A DNA stretch of 64,000 nt from Mastigamoeba balamuthi (taxonomy: Eukaryota; Evosea; Mastigamoebida; Mastigamoebidae), in assembly GCA_902651635.1 (NCBI GenBank), contig CACRSC010000004.1:288046-352045 (forward strand). The letters run 5' to 3'. The notes beneath the pieces were generated by a model. The model was not told where the DNA came from. It did not search any database and saw only the letters and a list, made by a program, of their open reading frames with translations. Shown here piece after piece: positions 12,282-23,118 of the stretch. How positions within the stretch are numbered: the first letter of the stretch is position 1; every line of letters begins with the position of its first letter. The position numbers and the translations under genes are program-made.

Positions 12282-12484
12282 GCAGCCAGGGAGTCTGTGC
12301 GTTTTTGGGCCGGTCTGTTTTGCCTTGGAGCATACAGTGCTGCTTGCTTGGTTCGCGGGCTCCGCATGTGCAAGTGCCACAGCCCGGGAAGAGACGAATG
12401 CAATGCAATGCAAAACGACCAAGTTAGATGTATATTTGTCCCCACTCGTCCTTCGGTGCTCGGCTCCACGCGCGTGTGCACACA

Positions 12485-13760
12485 CTATCTAAAGTCTTGC
12501 GCAAACTCCCACAAGCGAACTGTGCTATCCCAGCCCGCGCTCGCAATCATCGACGGCGTGAGTGCACTGTGGGGTGAGCAGCCAGGTCAGTCAGAACCAC
12601 CAAGTGAGGGGGGAAAGTAGATGTCCTCACCACAGCGCAGTGACGCGGTTGGTGTGGCCGCTGAGCGACTGCCGGCACGCGGGCCTGCCCTTGGCGTAGG
12701 CCTGCGTGTCCCAGATCTGAATCGTCGAGTCGTAGCCCGCGCTGGCGATGAACTTGTTGTCCATGACGCGCGCGAGGACGATGACCTCGTCGCCGTGCCC
12801 CTCGAGCTCGCCGGCCGACTGCATGTTGAGCAGGTCCCAGAGCTTGACGGTCGAGTCGGTGCCGGCCGAGCACAGGTACCTGCCGTCCCACACGAGGTCG
12901 TTGACGGGGCCCTCGTGGCCCTCGAGCGACTTGAGGCAGGCGCCCGAGTGCGGCGTGGCGTCCCAGACGCGCACCTGCCCGTCGTAGCCGCCGCTCGTCA
13001 GTATCGTGCAGTGCAGCACGCGCGGGATGAAGCGCAGGCAGCGGATCCAGTCCGAGTGCCCCGGCAGCACTCCGGCGACCTTGCCCGCGCGCAGGTCCCA
13101 GAGGCGTATCGTCGCGTCGCGGCTGCCCGTGGCCACGAGCTCCGTGGCCGCGTCGACGGCCATGCACGTCACCGCCGCGCTGTGCCCCTCGTAGCGCTGC
13201 ACGCACTTGGCCGTGCGCGGGTCCCAGAGCCCCAGCGTGCAGTCGTACGACGCCGAGAGCACGCCCCTCGCGCAGACGTGCAGCGCGCTGATGGAGCTCC
13301 TGTGCCCGCGGAACGTGCGGATCTTGGCCATCTTGGCCAGGTCCCAGAGCTTCACCGTGTGGTCGTACGACCCGCTCACCAGCCGCGAGCTCTCGGCGTC
13401 GACGGCCAGGCAGTTGACCCACCCCTCGTGCCCCGCCAGCGCCGTCAGCCGCACGCCGCGCTGGTCCCACAGCCCGATCGTCGCGTCCGCGCTGCCGCTG
13501 CACAGCACCCCCGCGGCCTGCGCCAGGCACAGCACCGGCTGCGCGTGGCCCTCGAGCAGCCGCGAGATGTAGTGCCCGCGGTACGAGAACGTCGCCTGCG
13601 TGCCAGCGCCCGGCGACACGGGCGACGGCGAGCCCGCGAAGAGGCTCTCCACGTTGCGCCGCACGCCGTCGAGCCACGGCTTGGTGTTCACGCTCAGCAG
13701 CTTGTTCAGGTTGTTGACCCACTCGGGCTGCTGCTGCTCCTGGTCGCCCGTCGACGCCAT
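12485..13760 (-). CDS. WD40 beta-propeller protein
   Basis: There are about seven WD40 repeats, visible as GH…WD periodicity: SADATIGLWD, SYDHTVKLWD, SYDCTLGLWD, SRDATIRLWD, GYDGQVRVWD, GTDSTVKLWD, GYDSTIQIWD and a last blade in the terminal exon (GWDSTVRLWEF). One intron (12567-12630) has donor GTGAGG and acceptor CACAG; it splits an alanine-leucine-cysteine run and supplies the final blade. I take the ATG at 13760 (MASTGDQEQQQPEW) because codons upstream of it lack GC3 bias, though the frame stays open to 13859. A short helical leader (WVNNLNKLLSVNTKPWLDGV) precedes the propeller. It is a scaffold; the complex cannot be assigned. The gene starts 91 bp downstream of the DENN gene on the same strand. 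Confidence 0.85.
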
Positions 13761-13851
13761 CCCGATGGGCACGTAGTTCGCATGCTGGGTAGGCACACAG
13801 GTTCCGGTAAGTTTCCTGGAATTTGTGTGGTTCCGAGAAATTTCTCGGAAT

Positions 13852-16800
13852 TCAATCAAATCGGGAATCGGGGAGCCTGACGTCTGAGGAGAACTGGAGC
13901 TTCGACTGGTGGTCCTCGCTCTCGATCGCCTGCTCGCTCTGCTTCTCCTCGGTCAGCTCGATGCGCGACATGTTCTTGATGAGCTGCTGGAGCAGCTTCG
14001 TGCGCTCCTCGTCCAGCCCGGCCGCCGACGTCATCTTCGATATGAATCTCCGCGTCGTCACGGGAGATACTGCGAGGTTGGCCATCTTGAACCCAAAGTC
14101 GCTCAGCAGCGTGAAGATGCACTCCTGCTCCGCGTGGGTGACCTCTGTGCGCTGCTCGGGCGTCATGGCGTTGTACTCCTCGACGTGCTGCTGCAGGGGG
14201 TTCTTGTATCTCGCCCGCGTGGCGTCGGACGCCTTGACAAAGAAGCTGTTCTCCCAGAACGCATGGTTCTGCCACGCATCCAGAGACCTCAGGCGAGTCT
14301 GCCACAGTGGCCACCCACGGTCATCAGTTGGGCGTATGGCGGAGAAGATATGGGGAGATCTCCCGTACCAGGATGAAGTACTCGACGCCCTCGACAACGT
14401 GGTAGTACACGTCCAGCAGGTCGAGCAGCAGCCGCGTCGACTCGAAGTCCTTCTCCTTGTGCGCAAACGCCTGGGTGATGGCCTCCTTCATGATGTCGCT
14501 CAGCGTCCCGAACGACTTGGTGCTCAGCTCGCACACGCCTTTCTGTTCCGACGAGAGAGCCCGTTGAGAAGCTCGCTAAAGGCGCCCCCCCCCTCTCCGC
14601 GCGGGCTGGGGAAGCTCACGGTTCTGGTCGTGTTGCTCGTCAGGATCGAGACGAAGCGCAGGCGGTTCTGTTCGGTCCGCAGGTTCTCGATGACCGCCGA
14701 GACGGAGGGCAGGTCGACGTCGTCGCCCGCGAGCAGCGCCTTTACGACGCGCGCGAAGAGATCGTCGCACTCGCAGGCTGCCGCGAGGCCCTCGACGGCC
14801 TGAACGCCGCCGGCCCCGACAGAGATGGGCACCGACGCCTTGTATACCACGGGGTCCGGCCTCGACTGCGGCCTCGCGACCGGCACGGCCTCCACGAGGC
14901 CCTCCTCCATCCTGAGCGGTGCGCCCTTCTTGGGCACTGCGAGTCGCCGGGTTTTCAGCACGTTTTCAGCCGCGGAAGCGCCTTCGAGAACGGAGGGGAG
15001 GACACGGACGGAAGGTGATGAGGGAGGGCGCGACGACGGTGGCAGGGAGCAGCATGACGAGGTCGTGGGGCTGGCGCAGGAGCTCGCTGAGCGACTCGAC
15101 GGTGCACTCCCAGCAGCGCAGGGCGACCATCTCGTCAAAGGCGTTCTGGACGGGCCGCGACATCGACTGCAGGAAGAACCCGAACATCTGCGAGTCCATC
15201 AGCTGCTCCAGGAACGCCTTGGCGGCCTCAGCGTGGTGCTGCGCGAACCGCTTCTTGTCGAATATGGCGATGGGCTTGGGGAACACGCGCACGTACATGA
15301 TGTGGTCGCGGTAGTCGCGCAGCAGGCTGGCCCAGAACTTGACAAACGCCGCCCGCGCGAGCCAGTTGAACACGGCGGGGTGCACCGGCGAGCGCACTTG
15401 CCACGGCTCGTAGTCGAGGCTCGACATCGGGATCGCCTCGGGGCTCAGTATGTGCCGTAGGTCCGCGAACAGCACGTCGCCCTCGTGGCCAGCGTACGGC
15501 GAGAGGGGCAGCGGGAACACGACCTTGCTCTCGTCGAGGTCGACGAGGATCACGTCCTCGGGCATCGGGTTGATGCGGGGCACGTACATCTTGGGGATGC
15601 CCATGATGAACGGCATCGGGCTGTACAGGAAGTCCAGCAGCGTCACCGGCAGGAACGGCACGTACACGTTGGTCCAGTTGAACGGGTACAGCAGCGACAC
15701 AAGCGCCTCGCACGCCGTCGCAAGTTGCATGATGTCGCTTGTCGGGGTGAGGGGGAACGCCAGAGAGGTCAGTTGTCATTATCCAGAGCCTTCTCTCGCT
15801 GTTTTAGGTGGGCAGTACCTGGAGATGAAGAGAATCTTATGCTCGGTGACAGCGGCGTAGAAGAGCGATACCAGGTTGTTGATGCCGATCGAGTAGAACA
15901 GCGGGTGCAGCGGCACGTCAAGCGCCGCCATGTGGTTCTCCGGCGGCAACCACAGCCTGGGAAGCGTGAACCCTGCGAGCTGCACATCGAGCGACTCAGC
16001 TCCGGGCACCGGCATCGGCACTTGCGAGACAGATGCGTCAGAATCGGCCGGAGCCTCTCGAGCGAAAGGGGGAACCTGTCCGGGTGATGAACGAGGTCAT
16101 CTGCTCGAGGTTAATCGAGTCCTCCTGGCTCTCGATAACGACGTGATAAAAGTCCGCAAGCAGCTTGTGGAAGAACGAGAAGAAGGGCCTGCTGCTCATG
16201 ACGCAGACGGCCTTCGACACCCACGCCGTCTGCGGCACCGCGGCCTCCGTGTGGCTCAGCTGCGCGTACCTGCGGCAGGCAATGAGGGCTCAGCTGCGGC
16301 CGTCGACAGCAAAGCCGTGTGAGGTGCACCTGTTCAGAAGGTCTTGCAGCTGCGCAGGGTCCATCTTGTCTTGGAACGACAGACACGTCACATAGTTCCT
16401 GCAACGGCGTTCAGCAGAGAAGCAGAGAGCGGAGGCGGTGGTGCTACCTCGCCCCATCCATTCCAGTCAGGACGAAGGTGTGGATTGACGGCTGACCCGG
16501 CTCGTCCGCGGTTATCTGAAGGCCGCAGGGGAAGCAGAACTGAAAGGGGGCGAGTTTAGCTCTGTTGCGAGGTCCTGGGCAGTCTCCGCACGTTCCAGAT
16601 GGTCGGCGGGATATCCTCGGTGCCGAGGTACGGTACCGCGTTGTGCAGCGAGGCCGTGTACGACAGCTCAAAGGGGTGCACCACAGTGCCCCCCTGGGCA
16701 TTCACCTGCTCTTCGTATTCGACCGCCAAGTTCCCGTTGCCCACAACGAGCACGCAGTCCGCTACCCCCTGTGCCAACGCCCCCTCACGTCAGGCCTGAG

Positions 16801-18791
16801 GGATCCCCTACGTCTGTGTCGGGAAACTCACGTAGCCCGGCTGCTTCTTCTCGACTTTGCGGTTGGGCTGGTGCGAGTTCCTCCTGGGCAGGGGAAAGCG
16901 GTTCATCGACGGCATCTTGCGCACGTGCGACAGCATCGGCGTCGGCGAGCCCGCGCGCTCGAGCGACGGGGTCACAGACCCGTGGAGGTTGACGTTGATC
17001 AGCGTGTCCCCGCAACTGAGCCGCCTGGTGTGGTCGATCCCCTGCTTCTGGGCAGCCATGAACGGCGGCAGCGACGCGGCGCTCTGCGAACGGGGCGTGA
17101 GTTCGTGGCCGCCAGCTCGCGCAAGGGGGGCCCGGGGGCGGTGGCAGCACCTTGGTGAGCAGCGAGCCCATGTGCCCGCTGGAGCAGCACGAGTTGCACA
17201 CGCTGCTGACCCCCGAGGAGCCGTCCTGCGAAGACACCGGCGACAGCGGCGACCCGATGAGCAGCGGCGACTTGGGGCAGCTCGACGCCATCTGCGGCGA
17301 CGACGCCGGCAGCGGCGGGAGCGGCGGCAGCGTCCCGGACCCCCCGCCCCCGCCGGGCACCGGCAGGCACGCCGCCTTGGCCAGCGCCGACACGGCCCTC
17401 GGGTTCACCGGCTCCTCCTCTGGCGGCTCCGAGAGGCTCCCGCTCTCCACCGACGTCACAGAGTCCGCCTCGGATGCCTTGGCGCTGCCCTCGTCGCCCG
17501 TCGACGACGCCGTCGCCGAGACGCCGGGCGCGGGCGGCAGGGCCTTGAGCGGCGGCCTGTGCTTGCTGGCGTCGGGGTCCTGCACGCGCGGCCCCGGCGG
17601 GCTGGGCGGCTGCAGCGTGATCTGCTCGGGCGCCCCGAGCCCCACGCACTGCATCAGCTTCAGCTGGTGCGCCTTGGGCGGCGGCGGCGGCGGGTGCGAG
17701 GGCAGCGGCCCGTGCGCCGCCAGCGCCGCCAGCGTCGCCGCGACGGGCGGCGGCTGCCGGACGGTGATGGACGTCCGCGGCGACACCTGCGGCGCCACAG
17801 AGACCGCCACGCACACGTNNNNNNNNNNNNNNNNNNNNNNNNNNNNNNNNNNNNNNNNNNNNNNNNNNNNNNNNNNNNNNNNNNNNNNNNNNNNNNNNNN
17901 NNNNNNNNNNNNNNNNNNNNNNNNNNNNNNNNNNNNNNNNNNNNNNNNNNNNNNNNNNNNNNNNNNNNNNNNNNNNNNNNNNNNNNNNNNNNNNNNNNNN
18001 NNNNNNNNNNNNNNNNNNNNNNNNNNNNNNNNNNNNNNNNNNNNNNNNNNNNNNNNNNNNNNNNNNNNNNNNNNNNNNNNNNNNNNNNNNNNNNNNNNNN
18101 NNNNNNNNNNNNNNNNNNNNNNNNNNNNNNNNNNNNNNNNNNNNNNNNNNNNNNNNNNNNNNNNNNNNNNNNNNNNNNNNNNNNNNNNNNNNNNNNNNNN
18201 NNNNNNNNNNNNNNNNNNNNNNNNNNNNNNNNNNNNNNNNNNNNNNNNNGGGAGCAACTGGAATTTCCGGAAATGCCCTTTGGTGTCGTCATGAGTGGGT
18301 GTTGGAGAGGGGGGGGCCTGTGTGGTGGTGGGGGGGCAGTATTTGGGCATCGTGCTCCCTCGGTGGGCGTACAGGATGAACGACTGGGACCATTTCGGGT
18401 CCTGCGGTAGGGCGTTGGGGGCGCTGGGGGTGAGGGGACGCCGGGATAGGCAGCGGGTGGGCGCTGTTCAAGTGCCGCTCACCAGCGTCTTGGTCAGGTT
18501 GCGCGTCCGCGGCTTCACCTCGTCCTCGGGCGACATGTAGACGACGGCGAAGGGATCCGCGGTGCCGCCGTCCCTCGGTGCGAGCCCGCGCGCTGCGAGG
18601 ACTGCGTGCGAGACGCCACGTGATCGCACAGTCAGAACGAGCGAGTGGTGGGGGCACAGCAGATTCGCTGCGGCAACGCGGTGACGCGGGGACGCGGCAC
18701 GTGCTTTCGATGGTGAGCCTCCACATCGGAGAGGTGCGGGGAACCCGTGGGAAGGCGGCGAGCAGGTACACCACGTCGGCGGCGGGGACAC
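13852..18791 (-). CDS. C2 / tripartite DENN-domain protein (probably a Rab GEF), crosses assembly gap
   Basis: Read 5' to 3' on the minus strand: a C2 domain (LAARGLAP…TADPFAVVYM, then after an intron KTLDPKWSQSFILYAH), the gap, a long Pro/Ser/Gly-rich linker (about 17800-17150), a basic patch (17059-16808), uDENN (CVLVVGN… FCFPCGLQITA… THTFVLTG-like IHTFVLTGMDG), cDENN (MAALDVPLHPLFYSIGINNLVSLFYAAVTEHKILFISR, the first 20 at 15931-15872, then LLYPFNWTNVYVPFLP) and helical C-terminal exons to TGA at 13852. DENN proteins exchange nucleotide on Rab GTPases; C2 would add membrane or calcium binding. At least nine introns are visible. The 5' start is not resolved, and because N bases separate C2 from the rest, two adjacent genes remain possible. 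Confidence 0.7.
17819..18249. other. Assembly gap (431 N)
   Basis: A run of 431 N lies inside the C2/DENN gene. Reading frames that pass through it are artefacts. It follows a GC-rich Pro-coding stretch, a typical place for sequencing drop-out. Confidence 0.99.
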
Positions 18792-18947
18792 TTAAGGCAC
18801 ACCGCTGGTTTTTTCCTCTCTGTGGGAATATCTTCGGATCAGCGGTATCTCCGGCGGTGATGCACACCAGAAATTCACCCCGCGCGCGCCAAGAAATCAA
18901 TCAATTCAGTTCCCGCCAATTCAATTGTGGACGGCTACATTTTTTTC

Positions 18948-19753
18948 CTACTCGGCAAAACTCGAGACCCTCAGGTCGAGAACGCGCTCGAGCTCCTCCA
19001 CCTCGGCCCTCGCGCGCCCGACCTCCACGCGGGCCAGCGCGATGTCCAGCGGCAGCTCCCCGTAGCTCTCGAGCTGCTGCTCGGCCTCCTCCGCCCTCTC
19101 CCTCTGCTCCTGCGCCTCCCGCGCCACCCTCATCACCTCCGCGTGCGTCGCCGCTGCGCACGGGGGTCCCGTCGTATGAGTCGCCGCCGCCTTTTGCCCG
19201 CGCGCGCGGGGTGCGGTTCTGTACCGGGTTTCGACGTTGTGCCGGCGTCGGACGCGGCGGCGCTGAACGCGGACCTGACGCCCTCGAGGACGCGCTCGGC
19301 CTCGGCCTCGAACTCGGCGCCGCGGTCCCTGTAGTACGCGGAGCTGGCGCGCAGCTCCGCCTCGCCGGGCAGCGCCTCGCGCGCCCTGTCGATGGCCTCG
19401 CGCGCCGCGCGCGCCCGCTCGGCCTTGGCGGCCTCTCCGCGGGCCAGCTGCGCGGCGGCCTCGGCCGAGTCGCGCGCGTCCTCGCAGGCGTCCTCGAGGG
19501 CGGCGAGCTGGCGCTGGGCCGCGAGGACAGCGGCGACGAGGGCGGCCGAGGACGTGTCGGTGACGCCGAGCGACGTCGCGGCGGCGGCGAGGATGCTGAG
19601 CGACGGCGGCGGGCGGCGCGCGAGGTCCGGGCACGCGGCAGAGACGGCGGCCGCCAGCCTGCGCGACTCCTGCTCGTAGAGGGCGGCCCTGCGCCGCGCG
19701 TCCCTTGTGGCGGCCCTGACGGCCTGCAGCAGCCCCTCCTGCTCTCGGTCCAT
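18948..19753 (-). CDS. Small Ala-rich coiled-coil protein
   Basis: The ATG at 19753 (MDREQEGLLQAVRAATRD) opens a nearly all-helical protein of about 245 residues, rich in Ala, Arg and Glu. One intron (about 19238-19163) has donor GTACAG and acceptor GCGCAG; it joins TTSKP to ATHAEVMRVAREAQEQ. The C-terminus reads ELPLDIALARVEVGRARAEV and ends in LDLRVSSFAE. An 'LP-D-LA' turn followed by a closing helix is reminiscent of augmin/HAUS-type coiled-coil subunits, but this is a weak resemblance and I do not assign it. The upstream hydrophobic codons (to 19816) are AT-rich and probably untranslated. Likely a structural or cytoskeletal subunit. Confidence 0.65.
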
Positions 19754-20015
19754 GCACACAACAACAAAAAAAAGAACGAAAATAACGAAAAGCCAGCACA
19801 CCACCAACCAGCACAACAGGAGAATTGGATACTACTGCGGAATGGTCCGATGGAGCCACCGGCATGCCCTGGCTATTCCAACAGACCGCAGCCCCTTGTT
19901 GGCCTCCGCTTTCTATCCCGGGGCCCACCGTTCTTGTGAGTGGGCCGCCACCCTGATAACTTTCCTCGGTCCCGCCACTCGCAAGGACCCCCCAACAGCA
20001 CAGCACGCGCGCCCC

Positions 20016-20642
20016 TCAGCGGCTCGTGGGCGCGCTGGTGCCGGTCGCCCCGCTCAGCGTGAAGACCAGCGGGCCGCAGTCGCGCACGTTCATGCGCTCG
20101 ACGGCCGCGGCGATGGCGACGCCCGCCCTCTCGGCGCCCTCCCTGTCGCCCGCGGCCCCCGCGGCCCCCGCCGGCGGCTCGAGCTCGACGACGCCCGGCA
20201 GCGGCAGCCGCAGCGCCGCGGGCTCCTGCGCCGGCGCGGCCCCCGCGCGCTGCACGATCTGCGCGTACTCGCTGGTCCTGCGCTCGGCCTCGCGCGCGTT
20301 GACGATGGCGTTGGCGCTGCCGCTGGGCGCGGGCGCAGGGGCCGCGAGGTTGATGAACTCGGCGGCCGTCCGCTGGACGATCACCTCGTAGGCGTCGGGC
20401 GCGGGCGCCGGGGGCTCGCCGGCGGCGCTGCGGCAGGTGCCGTCGTCGGGCTCGGGCGAGGGCGTGCGGACGCCGGCGCCCATGTCGGCGCTGCCGCAGC
20501 CCAGCGACGACGACGGGGCGCCCGGGAGGCCGCCACCGCCCTGCATCTGCGCGGCCGACGGCGCGGCGGCCGACCCGCGCGGGGCGTTGCGCATGAGGTG
20601 CTCGCGCTCGCCCCTGCTCTCCTTGCTGTCGCAGCAACCCAT
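20016..20642 (-). CDS. LAMTOR1: LAMTOR1/p18-like Ragulator lysosomal anchor
   Basis: The protein starts MGCCDSKE. Gly2 is a myristoylation site and Cys3/Cys4 are palmitoylation sites, as in LAMTOR1, which tethers the Ragulator-Rag-TORC1 complex to late endosomes and lysosomes. The segment DAYEVIVQRTAAEFINLA matches the family's 'I..RTA..IIDV' helix, and a later EYAQIV helix fits the LAMTOR1 'EYM..A..Y' region. At 208 residues it is longer than the roughly 160 of animal LAMTOR1, because of a Gly/Ala/Pro-rich insert after the anchor. No intron is needed. The nearest neighbours, both on the same strand, are the PPP phosphatase upstream and the coiled-coil gene downstream. The C-terminus is divergent, so identity is probable and not certain. 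Confidence 0.65.
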   Translation of the reverse strand: MGCCDSKESRGEREHLMRNAPRGSAAAPSAAQMQGGGGLPGAPSSSLGCGSADMGAGVRTPSPEPDDGTCRSAAGEPPAPAPDAYEVIVQRTAAEFINLAAPAPAPSGSANAIVNAREAERRTSEYAQIVQRAGAAPAQEPAALRLPLPGVVELEPPAGAAGAAGDREGAERAGVAIAAAVERMNVRDCGPLVFTLSGATGTSAPTSR

Positions 20643-20851
20643 GTGTGTGTGTGTGTTTCAAAGGGGGCCCACCCTCTTCTTCTTCCGCTTGTGCTGTGGG
20701 CTGTGTGTGGGGTGTGGCAGGGAAGAAAATCTCGATATCTCGTGGTGGAGGATATTCGGAGGCATATCTCGCTGGGGTGTATCCGAATCGGAATCAGTGT
20801 TGTGGCAAAACAGATAGCAAGGGGGTGTTACTCTCCGAGGCAGCAGCTCGC

Positions 20852-22988
20852 CTATGGGGACTCCTTGAGCATCTCGAGGGTCACCCTACATCCAAGCATG
20901 TAAGCTCTGATGGGACTGGGAGTTGAGCGCACATGTTGTTCTTGACGACGGCCACCGAGGCGAAGTTGTCCGACGAGTAGTAGCTGGACGAGAACACCGT
21001 GATGACCTTGGCGTTCTTGCAGATGTTGAACCCCGAGTTCTGCATCTGGTGCGCCCTGACGATGTGCGTGCACGACGTCGTCTCGAAGAAGCGCTCCATG
21101 AGCTTGTACCCGAACATGAACGACCCGCCGCCTCTGGCCGTGTTGGGCCCGTACCCGTCATCGTTCAGCTGCTTCTCCTCGTCGGGGCCTGCAGGGTCCA
21201 TCCACAGCAGGTCCGCCAGCAGGTCGTCTCTGCCCGGCGGCCTGGCGAGGCTCTCCACCGTGCTCAGTATGTTGGCGTCATTCACGGTGCGCCTGGGTAT
21301 CCCGCCGTGCACGCAGAAGAACTTGTCGTTGACCACAGCTGCCAGCGGCAGCATCCCAAAGATCTTGTTCAGCGCCTTCCACAGGTCCATCCCTGCCCTC
21401 CAAGCAGCTCAGCGTCTGGGGGAGGGGGGACGCGGGGCGAGACGGACCGTAGTTCTCTCCGTAGAGGGACCTGCACTGGGAGAGCAGCGTGGCCCAGTGC
21501 GAGGGGTTGCCGTTGACAGCGCTGTCCTCGTGGTTGCCGCGCAGCAGGAACACCCTCGAGGGGTACATGCACTTGAGCGTCATCAGGTACGCGATCGTCT
21601 CGACGCTGTGGTCGCCGCGGTCCACGTAGTCCCCCAGGAACAGGAACCTCCGCGACAGCGGCGGGTTGTCCCAGATCCCGTACCTCTGCGCAAAGAACGC
21701 GAGGTCCTGCACCCGGCGGGGCAGTGAGCCGGTGGCCTGGGCGGGCAGCGTGCCTTGTAGTTGCCGTGAATGTCGCCGAAGACGCACAGGTCGAGGCCAT
21801 GGATCCGGAGAAGGGTGGGCTCCCTGTGCAGGATGCGCAGGCAGCAGTGCATGACCTCGAAGAGCGTCGCCAGCGGGATGGGCCTGCCGTCGGCCCACCT
21901 GTACTTGCGCGAGTCGGGCACGGGGATGAACGAGCTCTTGAGGAGCTCCTGCACGGCCACGACGGGCTTGGCCAGCTGCGGGCCCAGCGCGTCGTCCCCC
22001 TCGCCGCCAGCGGCCGCTGCCACCGCCGCGTCGACCTCGGCGGCGTTGCCACTGAAGAGCTCCGGGTCGTCGAGCGCGGACTCGGTCACCGCGGTGAACG
22101 CCCTGATCATCTTGAGGCTCCTGTCGCCCTGCCCGACCTGCAGGGGCCAGGGCCAGGCAGGCCCCGCTCAGCCGCCGAGCGGGAGGCGAGGGGAGGGCTC
22201 ACTATGTGCGCAAAGGCGTTGAGGACGACGCGGGGGCTCTGCAGGGGAGCGCTCTCGGGCCGCTGCCTCTTCTCGGGCGGCTCGAGCACGACCCCCTCGA
22301 ACCCCGACAGCAGCGTGCCCANAGGCAGGCCCCGCTCAGCAGCCGAGGGCAGAGGGGCGCTGGCATGGCAGCACGAGGGGGAGAGGGCTCACTATGTGCG
22401 CAAAGGCGTTGAGGACGACGCGGGGGCTCTGCAGGGGAGCGCTCTCGGGCCGCTGCCTCTTCTCGGGCGGCTCGAGCACGACCCCCTCGAACCCCGACAG
22501 CAGCGTGCCCACCGCCGGCAGCTGCGGCGCCTGGGCCGTCGAGGGCCCCGTGGGCTGCTGCGCCGGCGGCGCGCTCAGCACCGCGTTGACGTCGGTGAAC
22601 ATCCTCAGCGGCGCCAGCAGCAGCTTCCGCACCTCCTGCTTCTTGCGCTCCGCGTCGGCCACCTACCGCCACGTCAGCGTCCGCCCCGCTGGCCAGGCCC
22701 CCTCCCATTGGGGCGGACCTCGTCCCTGAGGCCCTCGGGGGGCATGGGGGAGTCGACGGTGAACGGGACGACCCTGGGCGGGGCCGCGAGGGCCAGCGCC
22801 GAGGCGGGCGACGGCGGGCGCTGCGCTCGGAGCGTGATGGGCTTCACGGGCGGCGGGCTCCCGCTGCCGCTGCAGGTGCCGCCGGCGCCCTGCGGCACGG
22901 CCCCGCCCGGGGACGAGGGCGGCGAGGTGGACATGGGGGCGGGGCCCGAGGGAGCGTCGAGGGTCTGGTGGGACGCGTATGGTAACAT
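20852..22988 (-). CDS. PPP-family serine/threonine protein phosphatase
   Basis: All metal and phosphate motifs of the PPP fold are present in order: [28 protein letters not shown], and the C-terminal 'VRAH' and 'VFSSSYY' loops (usually ITVFSA/SPNY). The enzyme should be active. It starts at ATG 22988 with a Pro/Ser-rich leader ([17 protein letters not shown]), then a helical region ([14 protein letters not shown]), then the catalytic core. An intron at 21707-21753 is GC-AG (NYK|DLAFF). A last 48-nt intron joins KNNM to [10 protein letters not shown] and moves the stop to 20852. The subfamily is divergent from PP1, PP2A and PP2B and I do not assign it. Introns around 22150-22515 are disturbed by a duplicated segment next to a single N. 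Confidence 0.8.
22152..22512. repeat. Near-duplicate block around a single N (probable assembly artefact)
   Basis: Bases 22198-22321 recur at 22389-22512, and both copies hold the same exon end ([17 protein letters not shown]). The preceding intron sequences differ in length and detail. The copies meet at a lone N (22322). This is best explained by two alleles joined end to end during gap closing; a real exon duplication is less likely. Confidence 0.75.
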
Positions 22989-23118
22989 GGACGGTTTTTT
23001 GGTGGGGAGATTTTTCGGTATCTCCTTCTGATTTCAGCAGCCCCGAGATCCACTTTCTGTCAAACGAAAACGAAACGGACTTTCGAGAGGCTGCGTACCA
23101 CACAGGTCAGAGTCTAAA

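Noticed and set aside
17819-18249. Long frames running through the N gap
   Set aside because: They exist only because N codons contain no stops.
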